Positions 12,863-24,889 of a stretch of 64,000 bases of DNA are shown in pieces. Every line of letters begins with the position of its first letter. Within the stretch, counting starts at the first letter, position 1. A program made the position numbers and the translations under genes. The DNA lies in NCBI GenBank assembly GCA_038093975.1, contig JBBPTG010000055.1, positions 62,001 through 126,000 of the forward strand, given 5' to 3'. This DNA is from Chalciporus piperatus. Lineage: Eukaryota; Basidiomycota; Agaricomycetes; Boletales; Boletaceae. The notes under the pieces were generated by a model. The model saw only the letters and a program-made list of their open reading frames with translations. It searched no databases and was not told the origin of the DNA.

Positions 12863-13072
12863 TTAGTGGGCGTGTTCTTTGGTGGTTTGCGGCTTCACTG
12901 GACCTGAGAAATCAACTTTTTTGAATTTCCAAACATCAAAGACGTGGTCCGACGGATTGTGCCTGATACGCCAGGGGTCGACGACAGCACGGATCACGTC
13001 GCACGACACAGAACGGTCTTCGACGTCCCCATCTCCGTCAGGTACAACAGCAACAATGATCGATATTATCAA
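12863..13072 (-). CDS. Possible small hypothetical protein (3' exon)
   Basis: An open frame ending at 12863 whose second half (VVDPWRIRHNPSDHVFDVWKF, read to KPQTTKEHAH) has the composition of real protein. A Met codon upstream at about 13104 opens MADKESTET and could connect through a short intron, but no convincing splice sites keep the frame. The overlapping plus-strand frame is similar in length, so coding status and strand are uncertain. I recognise no family. Confidence 0.25.
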   Translation of the reverse strand: MIISIIVAVVPDGDGDVEDRSVSCDVIRAVVDPWRIRHNPSDHVFDVWKFKKVDFSGPVKPQTTKEHAH

Positions 13073-13448
13073 TGACCGTCTCCGTTGACTCTTTGTCGGC
13101 CATCTTGGTAGAACCTTTGGGACCTAGACCGGCGTCTATCGAGGTCGGTTTGCCGTCTCCCTCGCCAGAATTTCATTTCATTCGCACTTGGTTGATGCAA
13201 TGTCCCGTTCGTCGGCGTCTGTGGTTTCGTGACTAAACGCGCCGCTTGTAAGTTTATCTTCCTATTTCGACTTTTTTATCCCTCTCGAGAGCCTCCTTCG
13301 CACTCGCCACCAACAGAACGCCGTCCTTCCACGCAGAACTTTCTCGACGTCTTTCGATGCAAGGATTACTGACGCCATCGGAGCCGATATGGAACCAAGC
13401 GCAGGCTTGGATTTGGGCCACTGATCGTCCACAGGCCTCCGCCTGGCG

Positions 13449-13456
13449 TATAAAAG
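13449..13456 (+). promoter_or_regulatory. TATA box of the hydrophobin gene
   Basis: TATAAAAG lies 121 bp upstream of the hydrophobin ATG, followed by a CT-rich leader (about 13490-13565). TATA plus a pyrimidine-rich stretch is the usual layout of strongly expressed basidiomycete secreted-protein genes. Confidence 0.65.
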
Positions 13457-13569
13457 CCGTGCGTGCTCGAGGTTGTCAAGTCAGAACAATCCTCCTCAGC
13501 GTTCTACCCATCGTCTCTCATCTCTTTACTCCTAGCTTGCCAGCTACGCTCGTCTCTTACATTTTAAAC

Positions 13570-14006
13570 ATGTTCATCAAAGCCTCCACCCTCGTCCTCG
13601 CTTTCGTTGCCTTGGTCAACGCTGTCGCTGTCCGGACTAGCGGTGACACCAATCAGTGCAACACCGGTTCGATGCAGTGCTGCACCGAGGACTATGTAAG
13701 TCTCCACTCGATCCTCTCTCCGACTCTCCGGCCATGGTTATCTCGGGTATTGAACACCTCGAACAGAGTTCCAGCGGCGCTCTATTATTAGGCCTCCAGG
13801 GCCTCCTTGGAGGCTGTTCGCCCATCAGCGTCCTTGGACTCGGCAGTGGGAGCAACTGTGAGGCGGACCCTGTTTGCTGCGACAATGTCTCCAGCGTAAG
13901 TGAAAGTTTCGCGTCGGGGGTGATCGAGGACGAAGACTGATTAGATTTGTTGTGTTTTCAGGATGGCCTCGGTATCAACTGCAGCCCTGTCAATGTGAAC
14001 TTGTGA
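13570..14006 (+). CDS. Class I hydrophobin
   Basis: Small secreted amphipathic protein that self-assembles at air/water interfaces and coats aerial hyphae. There are three exons: 13570-13695, 13767-13895 and 13962-14006, with GT-AG introns of 71 and 66 nt. The signal peptide is MFIKASTLVLAFVALVNAVA. All eight cysteines of the family are present in the order C-x6-CC, C, C-x5-CC, C, with 13 residues between the third-group Cys and the next (CSPISVLGLGSGSNC), which is the class I pattern. The mature protein is about 80 residues. A TATA box at 13449 and a CT-rich leader precede it. All junctions are in frame, so the gene looks intact. Confidence 0.96.
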
Positions 14007-15046
14007 GAGATGGGGTTCGAGTTTGCCAGACGCGTGCCAATGGGTTGAAGCGTTCTGAATCCGAGTCGGATCGGACTGTCGTTGATGTTTTCGTTTGTGT
14101 TTCGAAGCTTTGCTATGGACTATGATGATGGTGTCGTGGTTTTGAGAATAAATCATCAATCGTTTGAACGCGTTTGTTGCTTGTTACCACGCCGGCTGGA
14201 TTGTGAATCGATGCGATTGAGGAGATAAGCAACTTTGTCAACTCGCCTTATGGTGCCTTGTCAATTCAACCAAGACATACTAGAAATAATAGCGAGCTAA
14301 GATGCAAAGGCATTATATACTCCTTATAACGGTAGGTTCTATGCAGAATAAGTGTCAAATTGTCAGCAAAGTCACACACCGCACGGCGCGACAAAGGCGG
14401 ACCAGGATTCTCTCACTGATTTCGAGCGTACGCGGCTCGATTGAAATCTATGAGGGGTTCTCGTTTGCTTGGGGAAGAAGCAGAAATGAATCACTCACCA
14501 AAGTTCTCAGGTTACTTGCAAATTTCAAGTTGACATCGTCCTAGAGTTGTCCCGAAGTTGTTGTTGGTCATCTCCAGAGACGTCAGTACATAGAATCCGG
14601 AAATTCAGTATCGCGCCCTTGCCCCAAAATGATCAGCGCCAATCCCTTCGACAGCCGGGTCCCGCGGCAGCAAACCAGACACACTCCCGCGTCTTTCGTC
14701 AGGCCTCATTGTACAAGGATGGCTTCATGATTAGTACTGGACAGTAGGATCTAGCAATGGGGTACAGGGTGATATGTGTGTGAATGCGTGCATCGTTAAT
14801 ATCGGAAACTGAAGGAGAGCGAAAAAGAGGCTGATTGTGAGCACGCGAGGTGGTGCGAGCCGTAGATGTCGAGCGTCGTGCGCCGAATGACCAGTTACCG
14901 AGCGCTGTGCCGATGGCTGTCTAAGTCGTTATACGAGAGCGAAACAATCTACACATAACTTCCCATCACTGCACATCGCCGGCATCAGCAGCCACGAAGG
15001 TACAAATAAACGAGACAGGGATTAACGCGAAACAAAAAGAAGCAAC
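14007..15046. other. 1.04-kb intergenic region, no gene seen
   Basis: Hydrophobin 3' flank (AATAAA at about 14147-14152) and then sequence without a convincing coding frame. Short motifs near 14325 and 14371 recur near 57650-57700 (see findings). No tRNA or known repeat was recognised. Confidence 0.5.
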
Positions 15047-15877
15047 TCACTTTGGCACGCTCTCAACACAACACGTCCTGCACACGACGCGTCCACAGCC
15101 GGGGACGACGACTGGCGCAGAGTCGTCCTCTAATCCGTTGTCATCACGAGCCCCGCCGGACGTAGTATGAATCTGGTATTGATCGCGAGTGCGTACACCA
15201 TCGGTTTCGGTGTCAGCATCCTCTTTATCGACCAGTGCCTTCTTGCGCTTCACAGACATGACCCAGGTTGGGGAGACTGCCATAGATGTATCGCCGTTCA
15301 TCGCGGCGTAGCTGAGGGTAAGGGCAGCGCGCTTTGGTGAGCCTGAGACTGGGGTAGGGACATGCGAGGGTGAGGGTGAAGGCGAGCGGGTGAGTGCAGG
15401 GGTGGGTGGAAAGGATGAGGGGCGGGTATAGGACGTGCATGTACGTGAACAGATCGCGCACGTCGGGGCTGAACATCTGTGGGGCAAGGCTATGTGTCAG
15501 CGTGTTTCGAGATGAGGGTACTTGTGAAAGGAAATGTTGGTGTTGCCCGGCCACCCCGTCAAACGTGTTAGCAATCGACGGGGGTAGACTTTGTGAAAGA
15601 AACAAGGTCGGAGACGGACTGGGCCTGACCTTGAACACATGGATGGGCCGGCCACGCCAGGCCTGACGAGCGTCGAGAGCGCGCGGTGGCAAGTCGAGCA
15701 CGAAAGCTTGTTGATCCCACAAACAGAAAGCGAGTTTGGGGCAACGTTCGAGTTGTCGGTGAGCGCCCTGGTCGCAGTGGTCTCGCCTCCTAAATCGATA
15801 TTGTTGAGTCTTCTCCGCTTCGCCCCGGGTTTTCGGAGTGTGGGCTGGGATGGGTATGCGAGGGGTATGGCACGCAT
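15047..15877 (-). CDS. Fungal Cys-rich zinc-binding protein, function unknown
   Basis: Two exons, 15877-15630 and 15476-15047, joined in frame by a GT-AG intron (15629-15477). The junction rebuilds one Cys cluster: CSTCHRALSTL, then MCSRCSAPTCAICSRTCT, and near the C-terminus PGCGRVVCRTCCVE. The paired CxxC motifs suggest two zinc sites. A Ser/Pro-rich low-complexity linker separates the clusters. A basic patch (KPGAKRRR) lies near residue 17 and could be nuclear targeting. The family is recalled only as conserved hypothetical fungal protein; no role is assigned. The stop TGA (15047) overlaps a good 5' splice site (GTGAGT), so a further 3' exon is possible. Confidence 0.7.
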
Positions 15878-16300
15878 ATTAGCGGATGGAAGGATTAAAG
15901 AAATGAGAGGTGTATGAATGAGTTGTAATTTACAGCGACGAGTTAGGCCTCGGTATAACTTGAAGGAGGTGGCCTGGGGAACTGAGCTTTGGCTGCAGTC
16001 AGCAAAAGGCGAAAGGCAAGTTGTGCGCCTGCCACTGTGCCAGTCAAGCCAATTGATTTCGTGTTCACGTGACCGCGACGCGAGGACATAAATTAGACTT
16101 TAAAGTACTGGTTAGCCCTGGTCGATATTCGACTCAAGCGCTCAAAGCTTTGGAAAGTTTTACTTTTGATGCTAGACTTGATGTGGGAGCTATGCCTACC
16201 AGGATGAACCTTCAGAACCTTCAATCGTCATCGTACAATCAAACAATACAAATATCGCAAGCGAAGCTAGAGAGGCCATTTAACTTGATCAACAGCACAA
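15878..16300. other. Intergenic, no gene seen
   Basis: Upstream flank of the zinc-binding protein gene. There is a plus-strand open frame (16069-16359), but it has no recognisable family, no splice context and atypical composition. Confidence 0.4.
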
Positions 16301-16535
16301 AGAATAAGCTTCAACGCATTCTTATCTCCCTCTTCCGCACACTGGATGGCATTTCGTAAGTGCTCACCGATCGCCGAGTACAACGCTTTGGCGACCGAGG
16401 AGCATCTGATAATGTGCCCTCCACACCAACGCTCCCTTCACCTTGACTGACGATAATCTTGAGAGCCTCTTCGGCAGATTCCTGATTGACGATTTGGATC
16501 ATGTGAGCACCGAAGAATTCGGTCTGCGAGTATCA
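16285..16535 (-). pseudogene. Possible remnant of a ferritin-like domain protein
   Basis: On the minus strand the segment HMIQIVNQESAEEALKIIVS followed by QGEGSVG resembles the SAxxAIxxIVxQGEG signature of the ferritin-like domain found in iminophenyl-pyruvate dimer synthase-type proteins. A downstream piece (AKALYSAIGEHLRNAIQCA) can be joined with a short intron and stops near 16285. I find no N-terminal half upstream, only stops. It is best read as a degraded fragment. The similarity is from memory of the motif and is weak. Confidence 0.3.
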
Positions 16536-17088
16536 ATGATAACGTTCTCAAGCTTTAAAGAATATTCGATGTTGGACTGTCGTTACGCTAACAGGTTATT
16601 GTGGGCGGAAGTCGAGACGCATACGAGCGAAGATATGAAAGGATGAACGAGTGGTACCACTCCCCGTGTACAGTAGTGGATCAAATTGTGCCGGAAACAC
16701 TCATCATCATACAAGTTGCACCATCCATCGTGTGATATTCATCAGGAGGTTAATTTGGTTGCTGAGTGGACTAGAGGGGCCCATGCTGCGTTGACCCGTC
16801 CCGGAAAGTAGGTGACCCGCATCGGATATGTGGGAAGTACGGAAGGTCCTAGTTGGAGGCACGCGCAGCATACTGGACCTGCAAAGACGGCTGGTGAGCG
16901 TGACCGGGTCATGGTTGCCGTCCGCTTTGGTGACGCTGAAAAGAATTCGATACTGAGATGAAGCTCCGAGATCATAGGAGATAGCGAGGATTACAAGCTG
17001 GTGACTGAGCTGGGATTGGATATAAATGAATATTTATGGATAGAGTGATGTCGAGCGAGCAAGATGCTGAAGTAAATGGCAAAAGCAG

Positions 17089-20061
17089 TTAAACAGTACC
17101 GAGCGTTTGTGGTTTAGGTTCAGAAACTTGTTGACTGGTTTCACACCATGTACGCCGCGCGTATTTCAATAGATGGAGAGCTGAGGTAGGCGTCATACCC
17201 TCCATGCGTTTTGCTGCACCCTGCACCATGACCATGTTATCGCAACTCCGTCAAGTAAGAGAACAGCAACTAACCAAAGTCGTGGGTCTGAAACGTTGCA
17301 ACCTCTCTCTTATCTCTTCACTGATCCCTTTGATCTGCGTGTAATCCATGTTGGGATCAAGCAAAAGAGACTCATCGGCGTGGAAGGCCTCCACGTCTGC
17401 AAGCTGACGGCCGAGATGGGGCGCATACGTTGCTATATGTGTGTGTGAGCATCACAGCGTGCATGTGTTAGACTGTGCATGGAAGCTCACCCTCGGTGAC
17501 GATTCGGGACAATATACGTGGTTCGAAATATGGGAAACCGGGGACCGCGCCACTCCGGAGAAGAGAGTCAAGCGTAACCGAAGGCATGCTGAGTATGTCA
17601 AAACCACTAGCAACCACAGTCAGAATGGCGCTCGAAACCACAAATAAGATACTTGCCTCCGCATAACACCGTCCTTGGTTACTATAATGCCATATCTTTC
17701 CCAATGCTATTGCATTTGTCAGAAGACTCGATGTCCGCGCTCGCTCACCCACATACCTGAGGGCTAAGGACGATCGATTTCAACATACTTGTACCTTGCT
17801 GAATCGCATCGCGGTCGCTCAGGTAGCTTGCCCAACGTTCAGCCGATATCAGACCTGCCGCATGACCTACGATAAATGAGCCCCTGAATAATACTTGACA
17901 TGACAAGAAGCAGAAACACACCGATCTCAGTCAGCCGGGTATCTGCATTGTCGCATCGAAGCGTCATGCGATACTCAGAACGAGACGTGAACATCCGATC
18001 TACGTTCATCAGTGAGCGTTGGTGGGGATGTGGAATTTGCGTACAAGGTTCCTCTGCCCCCTTAGTCACGAGATCGTCAACCATGACACCGATGTATCCA
18101 TCCGCTCGGGTGATAGAGAGTGGTGGTTGGTTGCGCGCAGCGAGACCAGCATTGATACCGGCCACGGAACCTTGCGCTGCAGCTTCCTCATACCCTGTTG
18201 TCCCATTGATCTGCCCAGCAAGAAAGAGTCCCTGAAAGGAGTATAAGATATGCACATAAATTAGGGCGTGGAACGTACCTTGATTCGCCTTGTTTCAAGT
18301 GATACTGGGGATTCGGTTATGATCGGGACAATTCTGAGCATGTGGTAACTCACATTGGAGCTCTCGAGGATCGACATAGTCATATTCAACTCCATACGCA
18401 GGTCGAACCATGCGAACATTTTCCAGACCAAGAACGGTGCGCATCATGGGTTCTTGCAGCTCTTCGGGCATGGAGCACGACAAGCCATTTGGATATATAA
18501 GGTCTGCCGCACAATTAGTTCGTAAAAGCCCTAATAGCCAAGCGCGGCTCACCAGAATCATAACCCTCAGGCTCCAACCATATATTATGACTTTCCCTGT
18601 GCCCAAAGCGAGTAACCTTGGCCTCTAGAGAAGGGCAGTAACGCGGGCCTGACATAATGTAAGCTGAGTCAAGGAAATTCCTTGGATCAATGCATACCTT
18701 TCCTGGTCTCTTGAATGTGAACGCTCAGATGAATACTCTCTTTGATGAGTTGGTGAGTTTCAGGAGTTGTGCGGGTCTTATAACATGTAATCTGATTATG
18801 CTAGAAAGAGATAAAGGAATTCTGAGCTAACAAGCAACGGGAGACAGCATACCTCGTTATCAACTTTGCGATTAAGGAATGAAAATGGCTGGGGGGGATC
18901 ATCTCCCTCCTGAGTTTCCAATCGAGTGAAATCGATGGTATTTTTGTCCAGCCGTGCAGGAGTCCCCGTTTGCAATCGTCCCAATTGGAAGCCAGCTGCG
19001 CGTAAGGAAGCGGACAGGCCAATAGCTGGTGCTTCATTGATTCGACCAGCAGGAAAACGTTTCATTCCTGAGGCGATGTTGGTCAGTGCAAGTGACCTGA
19101 AAGGAAGAACACAAACCGATATGGATCTCGCCGGAAAGGAATGTCCCAGTACAAATAACAACCTGAGAACAAGGGATTATGTCGCCAGTTTCTACAATAA
19201 CATTGTTAGAGTGCAATTTCTCGTTGGTGACGAGGTTTCTGACCTAATCGAACACCCTTCACTGTCCCCCAGACCGTGTTGCTGGAACTCGAAGGGGCAT
19301 TTTCATGGTCGAATACAAGGTCAGACACACTAGCAGCACGGACATCTAAGTTAGGGTAGTTGAATATAATGTCTTGCATGTGTCGCTTGTACAACTTTCT
19401 GTCAACCTGCGCTCGGGGACCCTGGGAAACCGTGAATCTCCAAGTCCAGTCATAACCCATCTTACACCTACCCATACTGCTGAACCCTTGGATTTGTTCA
19501 GCATGTGGAATTGTATTCCCGCCTTGTCTGAGCACGACAGTTTTAAAATATTCTGAGGCAAGCGGGAATGAGCAAAGCATACCTGACACCCTCCCCATGA
19601 CACCATCCAGTGCATCCACCTCTCTGACTAGTGTCCCTTTGCCGACGCCTCCTATAGATGGATTGCATGAAAGCTCGCCAATCGTATCCAATTTTTGTGT
19701 GATGAGCAAGGTTCGAGCGCCGGCACGCGCTGCCCCGGTGGCAGCTTCGCAACCAGCGTGACCGCCTCCAATTATACAAACTATTACCACGTTAAACCTC
19801 GGGGAATCGGACGACATTTGGTAAAAGCACACCGTCATAAAAGCCCGGGATGGAGGAAGAGCTTATGCATCTGACGTTCCTTGAACGGTTATTCTTGAAA
19901 CCTGATGTGCGTCCCTGAGCAGACGACGCTGGAGGGCGAGTAGTCCGTATAGTCTGGCACGAAACGAAAGAACGGGTGCTGAATGGGGCTGCCGAAGCGA
20001 CTCGGGGGATTGCAGTGCGCGTTTGTCGACTAACTGCTAACAAAGGGCGTCTGGTGTACAT
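17089..20061 (-). CDS. MTO1: MTO1/GidA: mitochondrial tRNA uridine modification enzyme
   Basis: FAD-dependent enzyme that, with the GTPase Mss1/GTPBP3, installs the 5-carboxymethylaminomethyl-type group on wobble U34 of mitochondrial tRNAs. The N-terminus (20061-19800) is Arg/Ser-rich with no acidic residues, a mitochondrial presequence. The FAD-binding motif [19 protein letters not shown] lies near 19765, followed by [13 protein letters not shown] (near 19660), [15 protein letters not shown] (near 19040) and [17 protein letters not shown]-terminal GidA motifs are [21 protein letters not shown] (near 18210) and [17 protein letters not shown] (near 17960). About a dozen short introns are present. 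The last exon ends LGTV and the stop at 17089-17091. No break was seen, so the gene appears functional. Confidence 0.92.
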
Positions 20062-20393
20062 GGCGCACTGAAACGGCTACGAGGAAAGGGAAAGAGGTAA
20101 GTCTTGAACCTGAACAAGAATCATCCGAACCACCGGCAAGTGGTTGTTGGTCTTCAGTACCATACGAGCATATTCCCACACTGTCCCGCACGACATAACT
20201 CGTTATGGAAAGTCTCCACGAACTTGGAAGTTACCCTCTCAATCACAATCATGTCATGAAAACGATATCGATCTCAATCAATTACTTGACAATCCAGGTC
20301 GTTGATTAACTGTTCAAAAACGTTATCACGGTTCCGAGTCATCATTCGGAGAAGAATGACTCACTACCAGAATAGAAGCATTCTTTACCCAAG

Positions 20394-22173
20394 ATGGCGG
20401 CGTCTAGGCAACCCTTAGATAGTACTTATGTCGGACTTGACGGAGGGAATTTGGGCCCATGTATCTCGTTTATGGACAAACTGTCGTTCCTGCACTTCAA
20501 TGATGTGGTGAGTTTCAATCTTCGTTCCGAATATGTTGGCGATTGTAGCTCACTTCTGGCATGTTTTAGTATCACATCACCCAGTCGACTGTTCTTGGAA
20601 GACTGTCCGGTGTATTTCGTCGCGCAAAAGCTGCTCCCCTGGCAGATCGTCCTCTCATAGTGTTCAGTGGTGATGCATTTAGTCCATCTCTTGAGAGCGC
20701 AGTGATGAAAGCAGAGCACATGGTGCCGGTATTGAATCATCTTCTGGTCGATGTTGTGTGACACGGGAATCATGGTGGGCTACAGCAACATGTTCCTTTT
20801 CTTCTCGTGATGATTCGAACTTATCGCTTCACAAGACTTTGATTTCGGGGAAGATACCCTAATCGACCTCTCTCAAGGTTGCACTTTCCCCTGGTTGTTG
20901 TCGAACGTTGTGCACGCAGATGGCCGGCTTTTGGCATTAGCCAAAGAATATCTAGTATTCGAGAGGAAAGGGTACAGAATTGGCTTCCTCGGCCTCGCAG
21001 GAACGTTCGTACGCACGTTACTAACACTGCTTTCCGCATTTACTCACGAAACATCCCAGGGACTGGCCTTCAAACTGTCAGCACCTTCCGGCGGATCGTA
21101 ATATCCTTGATCCTGTGTCTGTGGCAAAGCGCCTTTCTTATTTCCTGCGTTCCATGCGCGGAGAGGATATTGACATTGCAATCACACACATGCGACATGA
21201 GGAAGATGCGCTCCTTGTTCAATTTTGCGACAAGGACGTAGCCTGATTTGATCCTCGGGGGGCACGACCACGAATTAGCTGTGCACGGCATTCACATTAC
21301 AACATCGAACAATCCTTTCCACGGAGATATCAAACTTTAGAAATTTTAGCGAAATCAGGATGTGGGTTTCTCGACAGAATGGAGGGATTACGTTGAAGCA
21401 CATCAAAGGTAGCTTCGCCTATTCAAGTTCTATGAATTCCCGCCCACGCGCTTCCGTAGTCAGCCAGACGCACGACATATCTTTGGAAAAGGATCTCGAT
21501 GAGGATACCATGGATTTCTCTCCAAACTTCAGGCACGTATTGCAGATGTGGTTGGGAAGCCCCTATTTTACACCGCCGTACCCCTGGATGGGCGCACTTC
21601 CGTTGTTCGGACTCACGAGACCAACGTTGGAAATATGCTAGCAGACGCAGTCCGGGGGTACTACAACGCCGACATCGCCTTCATTAACTCTGGTAGCTTG
21701 CGATGCGACAGGATCATCGAAGCTGGCGCTGTCACAGTGAAAAACATGATCGGTGAGCGTCATTTTCCGTTCGTGCGGTTCTAGATACGCTAAACCTCTC
21801 ACCGCCGACTGCCAATTAAACACCGATACATTGAGCAGATGTCGTACCGTTTGACAACCCGTTTGTGGTTAAGCGCGTCCCGGGACGGGTCGTTGCTGAG
21901 GCGCTCGAGAATGCTGTCTGTGACATTATCGATGGGCGGTTTTTCCAAGTCTCAGGCATTACATTTAACATCGACTCTCACCAACCCGTCGGTTCCCGTA
22001 TACACGGCGTGTGCCTTGCTCCAGGTCACACTTGCGGAGCGCAGTCGCGTCCACCTGCCCCCAAGGTGTCGCTAAATGACGAGAGCGAATACATGGTCGC
22101 TATGGTCGCGTTTATAGCGGAGGGATTCGACGGTTACAAGTTGTTCAAAGATGTGCCTACTCTGGTAACTTAG
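20394..22173 (+). pseudogene. 5'-nucleotidase/UshA-family metallophosphatase, broken
   Basis: Frames in order give the whole family architecture: LSFLHFNDVYHI (metal site, split by an intron at about 20508), VFSGDAF, HGNHDFDFGED (split by an intron), ITHMRHEED, LILGGHDHE and the 5'-nucleotidase C-terminal domain (TNVGNMLADA, FINSGSLRCDR, DVVPFDNPFVV). Several lesions interrupt it: an in-frame TGA at 20759-20761 just before GNHD, a +1 shift with stop at about 21241-21246 just before LILGGHDHE, and a stop with apparent small deletion near 21330 before FRNFSEIRMW. No intron choice that I can find removes the first stop without deleting the catalytic GNH motif. The second half (21550-22173) is well preserved, so decay is recent. 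Confidence 0.8.
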
Positions 22174-22565
22174 GCGAGGAGGGGATGACGAACTCATCAC
22201 TCCCTCATGCAAGTTTTCCAACGGAATATCCCTGGTGTTCACGGAAATGAGACCAGTCCATCAATAGAGCACGGGCTGCAATCGTGCTGGGGAGAACTGC
22301 AGACGGATTGCCACTAGTTAGTCCATCAATACAGGGCCGGATAAAGTATGCTCCTCATTACACTTCCTGTGATACGTCTCTCACTTGACATGGCCTACTG
22401 ATGTTGGTGATAAAATGGCATACAATACACGGTAATAATGTGATAAATAATGTGCTCCTCCACCTGTGGGTCCAAAAGTCCAAGCTTCCCATGTTTAGAA
22501 TGCTCCGCGAAAAAAGTCGGATCTATACAACGGGTGACCACTACATTAAGGCATAGCGGCCTTAC
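22174..22565. other. Convergent intergenic region
   Basis: The 392 bp between the broken nucleotidase and the P450 stop codon. AT-rich, no coding frame. The words AGTCCATCAATA occur twice (about 22255 and 22320), too short to call a repeat. Confidence 0.45.
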
Positions 22566-24817
22566 CTAGCCGTACCCAAAGCCCACCCTGATCATCTGGT
22601 CAACAAACAAGCCCCCAAATGCGGAAATGAGAAACAAGTTGCTTACTTTGACAAAAAGTGTCATTGCAGCCTCTGGCCAAATCATCTCGACCGCCTCGCG
22701 TCCACGTCCATGTTTCCATTCTGGACGAGGCAGTGAAAACTGTGGCTGAGCATCCGAGGCCAACGTGAAAGTATCAAATTGTTGCATCAACCTGACTAGG
22801 AAAAACGAGGCTTCACTATAGGCATAATTCTGGCCAATGCACTAAACAGGCAGTGGGCGCGCTCTCAGCACACGATCACGCGAGCAGTAATTTACTCACG
22901 ATGCGAGGTCCAGCGCTGAATGGCGTGAACATCATTGGGTTTGAAGTGAATCTCGATAGCCTCTTGGGATCAATCCAACGTTCAGGATCAAATTCATCTG
23001 CATCGGGGCCCCACAGCGCCTTATTCCGTTGCATCAGAAGTGTCGAATAGAAAAATGTGGTGCTTCTAGGCACGTAAAGCGGCTTTTCTGACGTAGTTGG
23101 GAATGTTTTATCGGGAGGAGGGAGCGTACACGAGGTCAGTCGACTTTGTCGCTGATTGAAGGGTACTGGGGGGAATAATCGGAGGGTCTCATCGATAACA
23201 GCTTTCACTGCATCCACGATAGATCAGTCATCATTGTATGTTCGTCATCGACTGCCTTACTGTATTTCAATTTCTTGATGTGTTCGTATGTGGGGGAGCT
23301 ATAGGCGCAGACCTCTAACACTTCGTCCCGGAGTTTTCGCGCGACGTCCGGACGCAAGGCGAGGAAGTATGTGACGTACGTCAACAAACAAGCAGTCTAG
23401 ATTTGAAGATGGAAACCTCAGCATCATCCTGAGATGACTATCTTTATAGAACACGTACTGTATCCCTGGCAGCTAGTAGTATATTAAGAAGCTGATCCCG
23501 GATCATCCCAGCGTCTAGATATATCTCAGTGAGGTGGTACAGATAAAGTTGCCTGAAACGAACCTTCGGTACTATCAGCGAGGTGCTGTAGGAACGTTTT
23601 GTCCTCGATGCTTCCATTGATACCGCCGTGCTTCGCCGCGGCCTTATGTTCCAGAGTTTGGCGGACAAGAGGGTCTATCCATTGCCTGATAGTGTCGACA
23701 TACGGTGCTGTCTTGTCATCGAAAAGTTCGAATATGGGCCATATGAGTCCCGTGCGAGCGCGGGCGGTTGTGATTTGCTTTACTGCTTCGAATGCCTTCG
23801 CAAAAGTCCCCCAAGCATCGTCTGCTGTGGACCCACGGCCATTCATGGTTACCGAACCAGCCTTTGGGAGCTTTCCGGATAATGTATCTAAGTTCTTCCC
23901 GAAGAGGAATTCTGAGGCAGCATCGATGGTGAATCGAGCGTAGAGGTCCTGCACATCGCAAGGTTGGTCTGCAGCTGCCAAGTTGGATAATATTAAAAGA
24001 GTTCGATTCGAATACTTGTCAAAAAGATCGAAATCTGAAATTCTGTCGCGCGCAAAAAACGGACGGGCGAGTGATCGGTGCTTGAGTGGATGTCAATGTC
24101 GTTCTATCCAACATGCATAATACTTACAGACTTCCACATCTTCTGGAAGTGAGCGAAAGGTGCGGAAATGGTAGCTGGAATACTGACCTGGTCATCACGA
24201 TTGAAGATTCCATCTCCCAAAAAACTCTCACTGTCCAAAAGTAAGGAAAATTGAACACCTGGAGAGATCACGACCTTACAGCCGCTCTCGTTGCGCAGTC
24301 CCCCGCCAGAAATGATCAAACCCTGTTGCGAGGACATATTTGGTATGCTCTTCATCCATGGATATGATCTGAATCGCCATAAGAAGGATATACTATAGAT
24401 CGCATCGCTGTGAACTGAGTGTGTACTCACATTGTCCATCCACAGGAACCGAGTATTGAGAGTGGTGCATTGATACTCCTCGAAGAGTTCCAGATAAGGG
24501 TTGTAGAGGTAGCTCGAAGCGAACGCTTTCTTGACCTTGAACATAACATCGATGTTTCCTGGCCATTGCCCGACCACTCGAGGTATAAGTCTTGCGCCCA
24601 ACTGCTCCGCCTCCCGTCTTTGCATTAACTCTGAATACTGGACTCTTGCTACTGCCGCAAGAATGACGGATAGGAGATAGCCTGGTAGTGACCACCACCC
24701 AAGCCTAATGTGAGAAACATGGGCAATTGCGGAGAGTGTCAATGGAGGAACAACCAAAGCACGTAGAATGTCCTTGATGATGCGACGCCGAAAGTTGGCT
24801 TTACGTGCGGTAGTCAT
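22566..24817 (-). CDS. Cytochrome P450 monooxygenase (CYP63-like)
   Basis: Membrane-anchored heme monooxygenase. The preferred start at 24817 gives MTTARKANFRRRI; a Met 24 codons upstream (24889) is possible. A hydrophobic anchor (about residues 20-60) is followed by FKVKKAFASSYLYNPYLELF, DHFWRGTAQRERLE, FLGDGIFNRDD and RPFFARDRISDFDLFDKY. The I-helix has ILLAARDT(T) near 23460, the K-helix DETLR (ExxR) near 23190, and PERW near 22990. The heme loop FSAGPRICIG is split by an intron after ICodon (about 22903-22845), with the Cys ligand in the next exon. About 11 exons, every junction in frame, so intact despite broken neighbours. The family guess rests on similarity to white-rot CYP63 proteins; the substrate is unknown. 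Confidence 0.88.
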
Positions 24818-24889
24818 GTCAAACAGAAGAGGGATAGGGATGGAAGTAGGCGGACACGGAGAGTTTAGTGGGGACCTATATGTATGCAC

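Noticed and set aside
22566..24817. P450 as a pseudogene because of early stops in the continuous frames
   Set aside because: All stops fall in introns with GT-AG borders; each join restores conserved P450 motifs.
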